Assembly: GCF_012910955.1 (NCBI RefSeq)
Contig: NZ_WTVQ01000035.1
Span: forward strand, 1-51,105
DNA from: Aromatoleum diolicum
Lineage (GTDB): Bacteria > Pseudomonadota > Gammaproteobacteria > Burkholderiales > Rhodocyclaceae
DNA: 51,105 bases
Direction: 5' to 3'
The translations under genes were made by a program, and so were the position numbers. The notes beneath the pieces are model-generated. The model did not search any database and was not told the DNA's origin. It was given only the letters and a program-made list of their open reading frames with translations. Below are positions 8,403-16,356 of this stretch, piece after piece. The number at the start of each line of letters is the position of its first letter. Within the stretch, counting starts at the first letter, position 1.

Positions 8403-9953
8403 GTGAGCGAATTGATCCGCACTGAACTGGCGAGCGACGGCGTGCTGACCGCCTTCATCGACATGCCGGACCGCAGCATGAACGTGTTCTCGGCCGACTT
8501 GATGGATGCGCTCGAGGCGCTGATCGACCGCGTCGACGATACACCCGCGATTGGCAGCGTCGTCGTTACCTCCGGCAAGCCGGCGTTTCTTGCCGGCGCC
8601 GATCTGGACATGATCCGCGGTTTCACCGATCGCGCCCGGACCGACACGGAAGAGCAGATGTTCACCCTGTGCGGCCGCCTCGGTCGCCTGTTCGTGCGGA
8701 TCGAAGCTTCGCCCCAACCGTGGGTGGCAGCGGTCAACGGGACGGCGCTCGGCGGCGGGCTGGAACTCGCGCTCGCCTGCCGCGCACGCCTCGTCAGCGA
8801 CGACCCACGCAGCCTGATCGGGCTGCCGGAGGTGCGCTGGGGTCTGCTGCCCGGCGCGGGCGGCACGCAGCGCCTGCCCCGAACCGTCGGTTTCAAGGCC
8901 GGCATGTCGTTGCTGCTGAGCGGCCGTCCGCTGAGTCCGGCGGATGCGACCGCCGCAGGCATCTTCGCCCGCGCCGTGCCAGCAGCCGACCTGATCGCAG
9001 AAGCCACGGCGCTGGCACGCAGTCTGCAAGGCAAGCCCTACGACGTACTCACGAAATTTCCGTATCACAACCAAGCCGGCATCCCGGAGCACTCTCCCGA
9101 CGCGGTCCGCGCGGTCGTGCGGGAGCACGGCGTCTCCGATGCCGACTTCGCAAACTACCCTGCCTACGGCGCGATCATCAACAGCGTGCTGCTCGGCACT
9201 GGCCAGCCGCTTGCCGAAGCCAGCGCGATCGAGATGCGCCAGTTCCTGCGCCTGATGTTCGATCCAGTGGCCGGCAACATGGTGCGCACGCTGTTTCTCA
9301 ACCGCCAGCGGGCCGACCGCGATCTTGCCCCACCGAAGGACCTGCGCATCGAAAGCGTCGGCTTCGGTGAATTGTCCGACTCCCTCTGGCGTGACGCGCT
9401 GGCGAAATCGCGGCTCGTACTGACGCCCGACGTTGCATTGCCCACGAATACGATCGAGCTCCTCGACACGCGTGGCCGCCGGCAGCGAATCGCGGTCCGC
9501 AGCCTCGCCGACACGGCAGTGACCGAAACTTTCACGACACCGACCGCGGTGCTGACTCCGCTTGGTCCCTACGGCCGGGTACTCGAACTGATCTGGGCCG
9601 ATAAAGAGGCCGCCGAAATCCTCGCCTGCCTCGCGGTTCGCCTTGGCGCCCTGCCCTATCGCACGAATGGAACAGTCAGCGTACTCGCGCGCCTGGCGCA
9701 TGCCGCTCCCCAAGCCCCGGCACGGCTCGACGCGCAGGCGCTCACAGCGCTGCAACTCGCGGCAGAGGGCCTCGTCCCCGACGTCGAAGTGCTGGACGTG
9801 GCTGCCTGCGCCGCAGGGGTAACGCCCACCTACAGCGGCGGACCACTCACGCACCTGTGGCAGCACCGCGAGCGGCTCGCGACGGCGGTTCCGCCGGCAC
9901 TCGCACGCGCATGGGCCGAACTCGAAGATCGGCTGAGGAGTGTCAACGCATGA
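8403..9953 (+). CDS. Enoyl-CoA hydratase fused to a degenerate 3-hydroxyacyl-CoA dehydrogenase domain
   Basis: A 516-residue protein starting at GTG 8403 after GGAGCAGG. Residues about 1-200 are a crotonase with both catalytic glutamates in place (GGGLELALAC and LPEVRWGLLPGAGGTQRL). A FadB/FadJ-like linker follows (QFLRLMFDPVAGN). The region that should be the NAD-binding Rossmann domain has IESVGFGELSDSLW instead of a GxGxxG motif, and is much shorter. The usual catalytic HFFNP motif is replaced by LTPLGPYG, although a trace of the fold remains (VLELIWADKEAAEIL). I read it as an active hydratase with a dead dehydrogenase domain, perhaps complemented by the BadH-like SDR. Its stop codon overlaps the next ATG (ATGA). 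Confidence 0.8.
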   Translation: MSELIRTELASDGVLTAFIDMPDRSMNVFSADLMDALEALIDRVDDTPAIGSVVVTSGKPAFLAGADLDMIRGFTDRARTDTEEQMFTLCGRLGRLFVRIEASPQPWVAAVNGTALGGGLELALACRARLVSDDPRSLIGLPEVRWGLLPGAGGTQRLPRTVGFKAGMSLLLSGRPLSPADATAAGIFARAVPAADLIAEATALARSLQGKPYDVLTKFPYHNQAGIPEHSPDAVRAVVREHGVSDADFANYPAYGAIINSVLLGTGQPLAEASAIEMRQFLRLMFDPVAGNMVRTLFLNRQRADRDLAPPKDLRIESVGFGELSDSLWRDALAKSRLVLTPDVALPTNTIELLDTRGRRQRIAVRSLADTAVTETFTTPTAVLTPLGPYGRVLELIWADKEAAEILACLAVRLGALPYRTNGTVSVLARLAHAAPQAPARLDAQALTALQLAAEGLVPDVEVLDVAACAAGVTPTYSGGPLTHLWQHRERLATAVPPALARAWAELEDRLRSVNA

Positions 9954-10396
9954 TCGACTTCCGGCACATCGGGTTCGCGACGCAGCCGTCGACGGTCGCC
10001 GTCGATCCGTGGCGCGTCCAACTTTTCTGCCAAGCGATCGGCGAGGCCGATCCGATCTACCGCGACGAAAGTGCGGCCCGCGACGCCGGCCATCCGGCCT
10101 GCTTGGTACCACCCACCTTCCTGCGCGCGATCGAGGCCGATCATTGCAGCGCCGCGGAAATCCTCGAGATCCTCGGTATTCCGGTCGCCTCCGTAATGCA
10201 TGCCGAGCAGAGCTTCGAGTATCACGCGCCGGTGCATGTCGGCGACCGGATCGAGGTCACGCGAACGCTGACCGACAGCTATGACAAGCGCGACGGCGCG
10301 CTCACCTTCATCGTTCTGGATTCGCACTTCCGACGCGAAGGGGAAACCGTGTGCGACAGCCGCCAGATCATCGTCGTCCGCAACCCGAAGGAATGA
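9950..10396 (+). CDS. MaoC-like dehydratase, N-terminal-type (FAS1-like, PF13452-type)
   Basis: A 148-residue hot-dog-fold protein that resembles the N-terminal half of two-domain MaoC dehydratases (DPIYRDESAARDAGHPACLVPPTFL; a late EYHAPVHVGDRIEV strand). Such halves usually lack the catalytic Asp/His pair and form heterodimers with a catalytic MaoC partner. The partner is the next gene, whose ATG overlaps this stop. Pairs of this type hydrate bulky enoyl-CoAs, for example in steroid side-chain catabolism (ChsH1/ChsH2-type complexes). The start ATG overlaps the stop of the preceding gene, so translation is probably coupled. Confidence 0.78.
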   Translation: MIDFRHIGFATQPSTVAVDPWRVQLFCQAIGEADPIYRDESAARDAGHPACLVPPTFLRAIEADHCSAAEILEILGIPVASVMHAEQSFEYHAPVHVGDRIEVTRTLTDSYDKRDGALTFIVLDSHFRREGETVCDSRQIIVVRNPKE

Positions 10397-10401
10397 CCAG
10401 C

Positions 10402-10809
10402 ATGAACGCACCCCGCCCCCCACGCATCGAACTCGAATGCGGACCGGTCAGCGCGCTGGACTTGGCGCTCTACGCCGCAGCGTCCGGCGACCACAACCCG
10501 CTTCACCTCGATGCCGACGTCGCGAAAGCCGCCGGCTTCGAGCGGCCAGTGGTACACGGCATGCTGACGATGGCCTTCTGCGGGCGCCTGCTGACGAGCC
10601 ACTTCGGTGTCGCGGCCCTGCGCTCGCTGTCGGTCCGCTTCCTCGGCGCCGCGGTGCGCGGGGATCGCATCGTGCTGAGCGGAACATTAACCAGCGTCGA
10701 CAAGGAAGGTATGGCCACCTACGAACTGGCGGGCCACAACGACGCCGGCAAAGAACTCGTCGCCGGCACAGCGCGGGTCTCCGCCCCAGCGCACAAGGCC
10801 GCACCATGA
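10402..10809 (+). CDS. MaoC-family (R)-specific enoyl-CoA hydratase
   Basis: A 135-residue single hot-dog domain with the hydratase-2 motif ASGDHNPLHLD...AGFERPVVHGMLT; the Asp and His of the motif are the catalytic pair. It probably forms a heteromeric hydratase with the preceding FAS1-like protein. Two starts are possible: ATG 10393, which overlaps the upstream stop, and ATG 10402, which is placed better relative to AAGGA; I chose the latter. Its stop overlaps the ATG of the CoA-transferase gene. Together with the crotonase upstream, the operon therefore encodes two different hydratase types, which may act at different chain lengths or stereochemistries. Confidence 0.82.
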   Translation: MNAPRPPRIELECGPVSALDLALYAAASGDHNPLHLDADVAKAAGFERPVVHGMLTMAFCGRLLTSHFGVAALRSLSVRFLGAAVRGDRIVLSGTLTSVDKEGMATYELAGHNDAGKELVAGTARVSAPAHKAAP

Positions 10810-12044
10810 AACGCCTTTCGGATGCGCTGCGACCGGGTGCCCGGGTTTTCGTCCCCGCGTTGACCGGGGAGTCTTCGCTGCTGCTCGCCGAACTTGCCAA
10901 CGACCCGGAGCGCGCACGCGATGTGCACTTCATCGGCGTGCAGTTTCCGGGAATCGGCACGGCCGACTACCTCGCCCTTCACCCGACCGTCCGGCAGACC
11001 GCGTTCTTCATGTCGCCGTCCGTGCGGCGTGGAATGATCGAGAACCGCGCCGACCTGCTCGGCCTCGACTATCCGGGCATCGTCCGTTACCTCGAAGGCA
11101 TGGAGCCAGTCGACCTTGCATACGTGCAGCTGAGCCCGCCCGACGCGCAGGGCCATTGCACTGCGGGCCTGTGCAGCGACTTTGTGCCCATTGTGTGGCA
11201 AAGGGCAAAGCGCCGCGTTGCGCACATCAATCCTGCGCTACCACGCACCCGCGGCTCCTTCACCGTGCACGTTTCCGAACTGCATGACACGATCGAAGCC
11301 GAAAGTGCGTTACTTGCGTTCGCGGAGGCTACGGCCTCCGATATCGAGGACCGCATCGGTCGGCATGTCGCGACGCTGATCCAGGACCATGACACGCTGC
11401 AATTCGGCATCGGTTCGGTACCGGTCGCGCTTGCATCCGCACTGACGGGTCATCGGCGGCTCAAGCTTCACACCGGCATGGTTTCGGAGGCCGTCCGCCG
11501 GCTCTGGGAGGCCGGCGCACTCGACCGCGACTCGCGGATCACAACCGGCGTCGCGCTCGGCTCCCCGGACTTCTATCGATTCGTCGCCGAGAACCAGCGG
11601 ATCTGGTTCACCGACGCTGGCCGTACTCACGATGTTGGCGCAATCGGCGCAATCCCGCGCTTCGTCGCCATTAACTCGGCAATTGAAGTGGACCTCTTCG
11701 GCCAGGTCAATTCCGAACGTGCGAACGGCAGTATCCAGGCCGGCGCCGGTGGCCTGCCCGCTTTCGCGCAGGGCGCGCTGCGCTCCCGCGGCGGAAGATC
11801 GCTGATCTGCATGGCGGCAACAGCGAAACGCGGTACGGTGTCGCGTATCGTGCCCGCACTCAACGATCAGGGGCTATGCACCCTGCCCCGTCACCTCGCC
11901 GACGTTGTCGTCACCGAACACGGCATCGCGGAGCTGCGCGGGCTGTCGCTTGACGCGCGCGCCCAGGCGCTGATCGCGATCGCGGCGCCGGAACACCGCG
12001 ACACGCTCGCAGATGCGTGGGACAGAATGCGGCGAAAGTTCTGA
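10806..12044 (+). CDS. Class I CoA-transferase / acyl-CoA hydrolase (4-hydroxybutyrate CoA-transferase-like)
   Basis: A 412-residue protein of the acetyl-CoA hydrolase/4-hydroxybutyrate CoA-transferase family. The catalytic glutamate lies in NSAIEVDLFGQVNSE, and GSIQAGAGGLPAFAQGA plus TEHGIAELRG near the end are family hallmarks. These enzymes move CoA between carboxylic acids through a covalent glutamyl-CoA intermediate. In this operon it could activate the starting acid or an intermediate, or recycle CoA from an end product. It is the last gene of the operon and is convergent with the crotonase gene: the two stop codons touch with no bases between them, so no separate terminator is visible. 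Confidence 0.83.
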   Translation: MKRLSDALRPGARVFVPALTGESSLLLAELANDPERARDVHFIGVQFPGIGTADYLALHPTVRQTAFFMSPSVRRGMIENRADLLGLDYPGIVRYLEGMEPVDLAYVQLSPPDAQGHCTAGLCSDFVPIVWQRAKRRVAHINPALPRTRGSFTVHVSELHDTIEAESALLAFAEATASDIEDRIGRHVATLIQDHDTLQFGIGSVPVALASALTGHRRLKLHTGMVSEAVRRLWEAGALDRDSRITTGVALGSPDFYRFVAENQRIWFTDAGRTHDVGAIGAIPRFVAINSAIEVDLFGQVNSERANGSIQAGAGGLPAFAQGALRSRGGRSLICMAATAKRGTVSRIVPALNDQGLCTLPRHLADVVVTEHGIAELRGLSLDARAQALIAIAAPEHRDTLADAWDRMRRKF

Positions 12045-12848
12045 TCAGCGCCCGATGAAGGTCGGAATGCGCTTTTCCGTGAATGCCCGAATCCCCTCGA
12101 GGGCATCGACTCCGCGTGCGACTTCAAGCAACAGATCACGCTCCGCGTCGAGGTGATCACTCAGGCTGCGCTCCGAAGCGCCGTCACACAAAGCCTTGAT
12201 TCTCCCGAGAGCCCCCGTTGCGGCCGCAGCAAAGCGCGCGGCGAGCGCAGTCGCAGCGGCCTCCAGCTGTTCATCGGGAAATAGCTGATCGACAATACCC
12301 AGTTCCAGACAGCGCTCGGCATCGAGCTGATCGTTCAACATGAACAACTGTTTCGCCTTCACAGGGCCGACGCGGCGCGCAAGAAGATACGACGCACCAA
12401 CGTCAGGAGTCAGTCCGATTGCCGAATAGCCGGTACGAAACTTCATGGACGCTGCTCCGAGGACAAAATCCCCGCACAGCGCCAACCCGATACCTGCACC
12501 ACCCACGGCGCCGTTAAGCGCCGTGATCACCGGCAGTGGTGCCTCGATCAGTCGCCGGATGGCTGGATGCAGGTTGGGGATGAGTTCCTCGATTCGGTCA
12601 TCAAGATGCGGAAGTGAATCGCACACCTCTGACAAGTCTCCGCCCGCGCAGAACCTGGGGCCACTGCCCGTGATCAACAATACCCGCGGTCCCTCCGCCA
12701 GCACTTCACCGGTCGCCTGCAAAAGCGCCCTGCTCATTGCCAGGGTGATGGCGTTGGCCTTGTCCGGGCGGTCGAGAACAATCCGGCCGATACCGTCCTT
12801 CACTCCCCACGTCAGCCCATCAAGACTCTTTAATTCCACCATCGCCAC
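12045..12848 (-). CDS. Enoyl-CoA hydratase/isomerase, PaaG-like
   Basis: A 267-residue crotonase. The oxyanion-hole segments are FCAGGDLSEV and NGAVGGAGIGLALCGD. The two hydratase glutamates are missing: the first position is in GAGIGLAL and the second is in IGLTPDVGASY, where an Asp stands as in PaaG-type isomerases. It therefore probably catalyses double-bond isomerisation or another non-hydratase crotonase reaction. GTG at 12848 or ATG at 12842 could be the start; the AGGGAG site fits the ATG better. It is the last gene of a minus-strand run (acyl-CoA dehydrogenase, small membrane protein, crotonase) with a 108-base gap before it. Confidence 0.82.
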   Translation of the reverse strand: MAMVELKSLDGLTWGVKDGIGRIVLDRPDKANAITLAMSRALLQATGEVLAEGPRVLLITGSGPRFCAGGDLSEVCDSLPHLDDRIEELIPNLHPAIRRLIEAPLPVITALNGAVGGAGIGLALCGDFVLGAASMKFRTGYSAIGLTPDVGASYLLARRVGPVKAKQLFMLNDQLDAERCLELGIVDQLFPDEQLEAAATALAARFAAAATGALGRIKALCDGASERSLSDHLDAERDLLLEVARGVDALEGIRAFTEKRIPTFIGR

Positions 12849-12956
12849 GAACTCCCTTTTTCATATGTCCTGTGACGACCGGCGCCAGCTCGTCAACTCC
12901 GGCGAGACAAGTCTCGGAATGAACTTGCGACTACGCGATACGCCCCCGGCAGCCGG

Positions 12957-13175
12957 CTAGTGGACCATCGAGAATACGATCGACACCAGTTCCACATAGC
13001 TCTTGCACAACAGGAAAACCAAGCCGCCGACGAGTGGCGCCGTCAGCAGGGCGGGCCATCCGATCATCGACCACAGCAAGAGGCCGATACCGACGCAAAC
13101 CAATGTGGCCAGCAGCGCCGCACCAACGGTTCCAAATCGCAGGATCAGTCGGATTGCGAAAAATCTGTCGCTCAT
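12957..13175 (-). CDS. Small two-helix membrane protein, unknown function
   Basis: A 72-residue protein with a short charged N-terminus (MSDRFFAIR) and two hydrophobic segments at about residues 13-33 and 38-58. It has a very strong ribosome site (AAGGAGG, 7 bases before the ATG) and begins 11 bases after the acyl-CoA dehydrogenase gene, so it is very probably real and co-translated. I do not recognise a family. A role in anchoring a dehydrogenase or ETF system to the membrane is possible but is only a guess from context. Confidence 0.6.
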   Translation of the reverse strand: MSDRFFAIRLILRFGTVGAALLATLVCVGIGLLLWSMIGWPALLTAPLVGGLVFLLCKSYVELVSIVFSMVH

Positions 13176-13186
13176 CGCGCGCCTCC

Positions 13187-14350
13187 TTACAGGTTGTTGC
13201 GCCGGAACTGGTCGAACAGGCTCCGGCCGATGATCACTTTCATGATCTCGATCGAACCACCAGCGATTTTCACGATGCGTGCGTCGGCATAGGCACGTGA
13301 AATCGGGTATTCCCACATGTATCCCCATCCGCCGAAGAGTTGCAGACATTCGTCCACGACCTTGCAGTGCATGTTCGACAGCCACATCTTCGCCATTGCC
13401 GCGTCGACGGCATCGAGCTCCCCCTTCATAAACAGTTCGATACACCGGTCGGTGAAGACACGGCCCAAAACCGCCTCTGTCTTGAGTTCAGCGAGCTTGA
13501 ACTGAGTGTTCTGGAAGTCGGCAATGGATTTTCCAAATGCTTTCCGATCCGCGGTGTACTCGACCGTATAGCCGATGACCTCCTCGGCCACGGCGGCCGA
13601 CCGGATTGCCTGCGCCAGGCGCTCCTGCGCAAGCTTGGTCATCATCAAGGCGAAACCCTGCCCCTCCTCCCCGAGCATGCTGCTCGCGGGGACAAGAAGA
13701 TCGTCGAAGAACAATTCTGAAGTGTCCTGAGCCTTCATCCCCAACTTGTCGAGGTTCTTGCCCCGCTTGAACCCCGGCAAACCGGTATCGACCAGGAATA
13801 GCGTGACGCCTTTGGCCCCGGCATCGCTGTTGGTCTTCGTCGCGAGTACCAGCACATCGCACATCTGGCCATTGGAGATGAAAACCTTTTGCCCATTGAT
13901 GACGAAGTCGTCACCGTCGCGCACGGCGCGCGTGCGGATATTCTTGAGGTCCGATCCCGCGTGGGGCTCAGTCATCCCCAGCGCCCCGATTGCCTCGCCC
14001 TTCACCATCTTGGGCAACCAGAAACGCTTCTGCTCCTCACTGCCGAACGATTTGACATAAGTGGCGACCAGATCGCAATGGATCAGGAAGCCTGGGCCGG
14101 TAAAACCACTCTTTGCCATTTCCTCGAAGACCACGACATCGAACAGATAGTCGAGCCCAAGCCCGCCGTACTCTTCGGGAATCGTGCAGCAGAGCAGCCC
14201 CGCTTCGCCAGCCTTGAGCCATAGCTCGCGGGGCACGATGCCATCCTGCTCCCATTGATAGTGGTACGGTGCGATCTCCCGTTCGATAAACTTTCGAACG
14301 GTTTGACGAAACATTTCGTGCTCTTCGTTGAATAACGTACGCGCAATCAT
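13187..14350 (-). CDS. Acyl-CoA dehydrogenase, long-chain/isovaleryl type
   Basis: About 387 residues with the three acyl-CoA dehydrogenase domains: N-terminal helices, the FAD-contact strand GALGMTEPHAGSDL, and NGQKVFISNG. The C-terminus has GGWGYMWEYPISRAYADARI and AGGSIEIMK in place of the YEGT-x-QIQR motif. As in LCAD and isovaleryl-CoA dehydrogenase, the catalytic Glu is then expected in the QERL motif (KLAQERLAQA), which is present. It removes hydrogen from C2-C3 of an acyl-CoA and passes electrons to ETF. A GTG at 14374 would extend the ORF, but the predicted promoter's start point is at about 14375, so I place the start at ATG 14350, preceded by a GGGG site. It resembles the dehydrogenase at 25097-26242. 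Confidence 0.9.
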   Translation of the reverse strand: MIARTLFNEEHEMFRQTVRKFIEREIAPYHYQWEQDGIVPRELWLKAGEAGLLCCTIPEEYGGLGLDYLFDVVVFEEMAKSGFTGPGFLIHCDLVATYVKSFGSEEQKRFWLPKMVKGEAIGALGMTEPHAGSDLKNIRTRAVRDGDDFVINGQKVFISNGQMCDVLVLATKTNSDAGAKGVTLFLVDTGLPGFKRGKNLDKLGMKAQDTSELFFDDLLVPASSMLGEEGQGFALMMTKLAQERLAQAIRSAAVAEEVIGYTVEYTADRKAFGKSIADFQNTQFKLAELKTEAVLGRVFTDRCIELFMKGELDAVDAAMAKMWLSNMHCKVVDECLQLFGGWGYMWEYPISRAYADARIVKIAGGSIEIMKVIIGRSLFDQFRRNNL

Positions 14351-14381
14351 GCCAGACCCCAAAAATTGACTCACAATCAGT

Positions 14382-14410
14382 ACGCTACACTACCATCTAG
14401 TAAATATCAA
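14382..14410 (-). promoter_or_regulatory. Predicted acyl-CoA dehydrogenase promoter with operator-like spacer
   Basis: On the minus strand TTGATA (14405-14410) and TAGCGT (14382-14387) are exactly 17 bases apart. TACACTACCATCTAGTA at 14386-14402 fills the spacer and is an imperfect version of the TACACTAGTGTA palindrome. The arrangement is the same as at 215-226 and 3895-3906. The expected transcription start, near 14375, supports translation from ATG 14350. Confidence 0.5.
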
Positions 14411-14744
14411 TACTATTATAAAGACAGCAATTTGGGCGGGGCTTGGTCGGACGCAGCACCCACCCCCGTATAACAGGGTGTCGCGCGAATGGGATCTGGA
14501 ATTTGACGCGCTTGCGCTCGATCACTGCAGACCACTATCTCGTTGGGGACGACATGAGATCAGCGATCCTGCTTGCCAGTCGCGCATTTGTGCCAGAGGG
14601 CATTGCCAAATTTGTTCGGACTTTGGCGCGCGCTAGTACGTATACTTACTTGAGTCAGCGTACGCTTTTGCGACAAACGGCGTCAGCCGAATGCGCCGCT
14701 GGCGTGTTTCGCGACGGCAGTGACAAAGCCACTCGTCCTCGACG
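14411..14744. other. Intergenic stretch without a recognisable gene
   Basis: About 330 bases between the acyl-CoA dehydrogenase promoter and the universal stress protein stop codon. A 101-codon plus-strand frame here has no ribosome site and no family resemblance. The AT-richer segment near 14635-14665 (GTACGTATAC and nearby GCGTACGC) is palindromic in parts and may be regulatory, but no promoter is clear. Confidence 0.4.
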
Positions 14745-15188
14745 CTAGCGATACACGAGCACCGGAAATTTCGAATGCGTCAGGACTTTCTGCGTCTGTG
14801 AACCGAGCACGACGCCCTTGATGCCGCGATGCCCATGCGAGGCCATGACGATCAGATCACAACTGCGGTTTTCGGCGGCTGCGATGATTGCCTCGTATGG
14901 ATGATCCGAGATGGCCGACAACACTTCGCTGTTGATGCCGGCACTATTTGCCACGATCTGCGCTCGCGTCAGAATGCTGCGCGCCTCCTCATCAGCTGCC
15001 TTCTCAAATATTTCCGGATCGGTGGAGCGCAGCAAGGCCGCATCACCGTAGACTGAAGCCTCCGCATCAGCCCGCACGAAGAAAAAGGTGATGTGCGCCT
15101 TGATTTCCCGCGCGAACACGACGGCCTTTTCGACCGCTTGCTGCGACAGCTCTGACCCATCGGTGGGAACTAGCAGATGACCAAACAC
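14745..15188 (-). CDS. Universal stress protein, UspA family
   Basis: A 147-residue Usp domain. The N-terminus (HLLVPTDGSELS) supplies the conserved Asp; the ATP-binding motif G-x2-G-x9-G-S/T is present as GHRGIKGVVLGSQT near residues 118-131. The end HSKFPVLVY is typical. Such ATP-binding Usp proteins act as homodimers in stress adaptation, and Usp genes are often found beside anaerobic or catabolic genes. It stands alone on the minus strand, 109 bases after the SDR at 15298-16095, and may be transcribed with it. Confidence 0.9.
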   Translation of the reverse strand: MFGHLLVPTDGSELSQQAVEKAVVFAREIKAHITFFFVRADAEASVYGDAALLRSTDPEIFEKAADEEARSILTRAQIVANSAGINSEVLSAISDHPYEAIIAAAENRSCDLIVMASHGHRGIKGVVLGSQTQKVLTHSKFPVLVYR

Positions 15189-15297
15189 GAATCATTCTCC
15201 TCAACAAGGAAGCTTGAATTGCAGGACCCGCCCGTCCAGCACGCGAACCAAATTGCTGTCGGCCGGAATCGGTGACGGGCGCGGCGGCGATTGACGA

Positions 15298-16095
15298 TCA
15301 GGCCGCAGAGATCCCGCCATTGACGCTGATCACCTGGCCGGTGATGCGCGCCCCCTGCGGACTTGCCAGGAACACGATCAGACTTGCGAGATCATCCGGC
15401 TGCACAACGCCGAGATGCGCCTGCGCTGCCGCGCGCTCGAAAATTTTCCAGCTGAAGGGGTCGGCACGGATGCGATCGTAGGTGAGCGTGCCTTCGATCA
15501 GGGATGGCGTGATAGCGTTCACGCGAATCCCCGTTCGCTTCGCCTCCATCGCGAGCCCCTTGGAGAACATGTTGATGCCGGCCATTGCGGCGCCAATGAC
15601 GGACTCGCCGGGCGTAGCCACCTTGCCGGCATCGGACGAGATGCTGATGATGACCCCGCCCCTTTTCTCGCGCATCCCCGGCATGACCGCCCGACTCATG
15701 ATCAGCGGCCCCATCAACTGCTGCGTCACGATCGAAGGAATGTCTTCGATCGGCGTTTCATGGAAAAGCATCGGGCCGAAAGGACCCACCGTAGCATTGA
15801 CCAGGACATCGACGCTTCCCAACTGCGCGGTCGCCTCGGCAACCGCCCTGACCGCCTCGTCGGCCCGATTCGCATCGGCCTGGATAAACACGACGCGCAC
15901 CCCCGGGTACCGCTCCGCGACCGCGCAGCGCGCCTTTTCGCCGCGTTCAGCGTTGCGTCCGACCAGCCCAATCCCTCTCACACCAGCCGCGGCAAACTGC
16001 TCGGCCGTGGCGAGCCCGACACCAGACGTTCCCCCGGCGATCAGGACACCACACTCATTCAGCGCCGGAACCCAGATATTCTGCGTATTAGTCAT
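15298..16095 (-). CDS. SDR-fold protein lacking the catalytic Tyr/Lys
   Basis: A 265-residue protein with an SDR Rossmann start (LIAGGTSGVGLATA, residues 18-31), a modified NNAG (NATVG, 100-104) and a normal C-terminal TGQVISVNGG. Aligned to classical SDRs, the catalytic Tyr-x3-Lys positions hold Ile167 and Met171 (SVIGAAMAGINMFSKG). The Ser near 152 survives. The protein can probably still bind a dinucleotide but should not act as a normal dehydrogenase. It could be a binding or regulatory subunit, like the non-catalytic SDR partner in BbsCD-type dehydrogenases, or may use another residue. The gap upstream carries a TACACAAGTATA operator-like site and the divergent MarR gene. Confidence 0.8.
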   Translation of the reverse strand: MTNTQNIWVPALNECGVLIAGGTSGVGLATAEQFAAAGVRGIGLVGRNAERGEKARCAVAERYPGVRVVFIQADANRADEAVRAVAEATAQLGSVDVLVNATVGPFGPMLFHETPIEDIPSIVTQQLMGPLIMSRAVMPGMREKRGGVIISISSDAGKVATPGESVIGAAMAGINMFSKGLAMEAKRTGIRVNAITPSLIEGTLTYDRIRADPFSWKIFERAAAQAHLGVVQPDDLASLIVFLASPQGARITGQVISVNGGISAA

Positions 16096-16178
16096 GACGA
16101 TACCTATAAAAATGTCCTGTAATTCACGCCGTGCCGACGCTTCACTCTGAAAGTCTCATCTGTCGGACCCTCAATTAC

Positions 16179-16190
16179 TACACAAGTATA
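16179..16190. promoter_or_regulatory. Operator-like element TACACAAGTATA
   Basis: Matches 10 of 12 bases of the perfect palindrome at 3895-3906. It lies in the 261-base divergent region between the SDR-fold gene and the MarR gene at 16357, a natural place for autoregulation. No confident -35/-10 pair could be assigned around it. The rest of the region is AT-rich, with nothing else recognisable. Confidence 0.45.
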
Positions 16191-16356
16191 TGGTATTGTT
16201 ACGTATCTGTTAGGTCAACCCCCACTTAGCGGTGCGCGGAACAATCTGTTACGCCATGGGCCCAAATCAGCATGTCTTATAGTGCTTTTTCGCACTGCGT
16301 CGACGGCGGATAATATTGATGTAGAATGATATGGATACGAATAGGTAGACACATCC

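Noticed and set aside
14443-14748. 101-codon plus-strand frame in the gap before the universal stress protein
   Set aside because: No ribosome site, no recognisable family, and it runs into the convergent gene.
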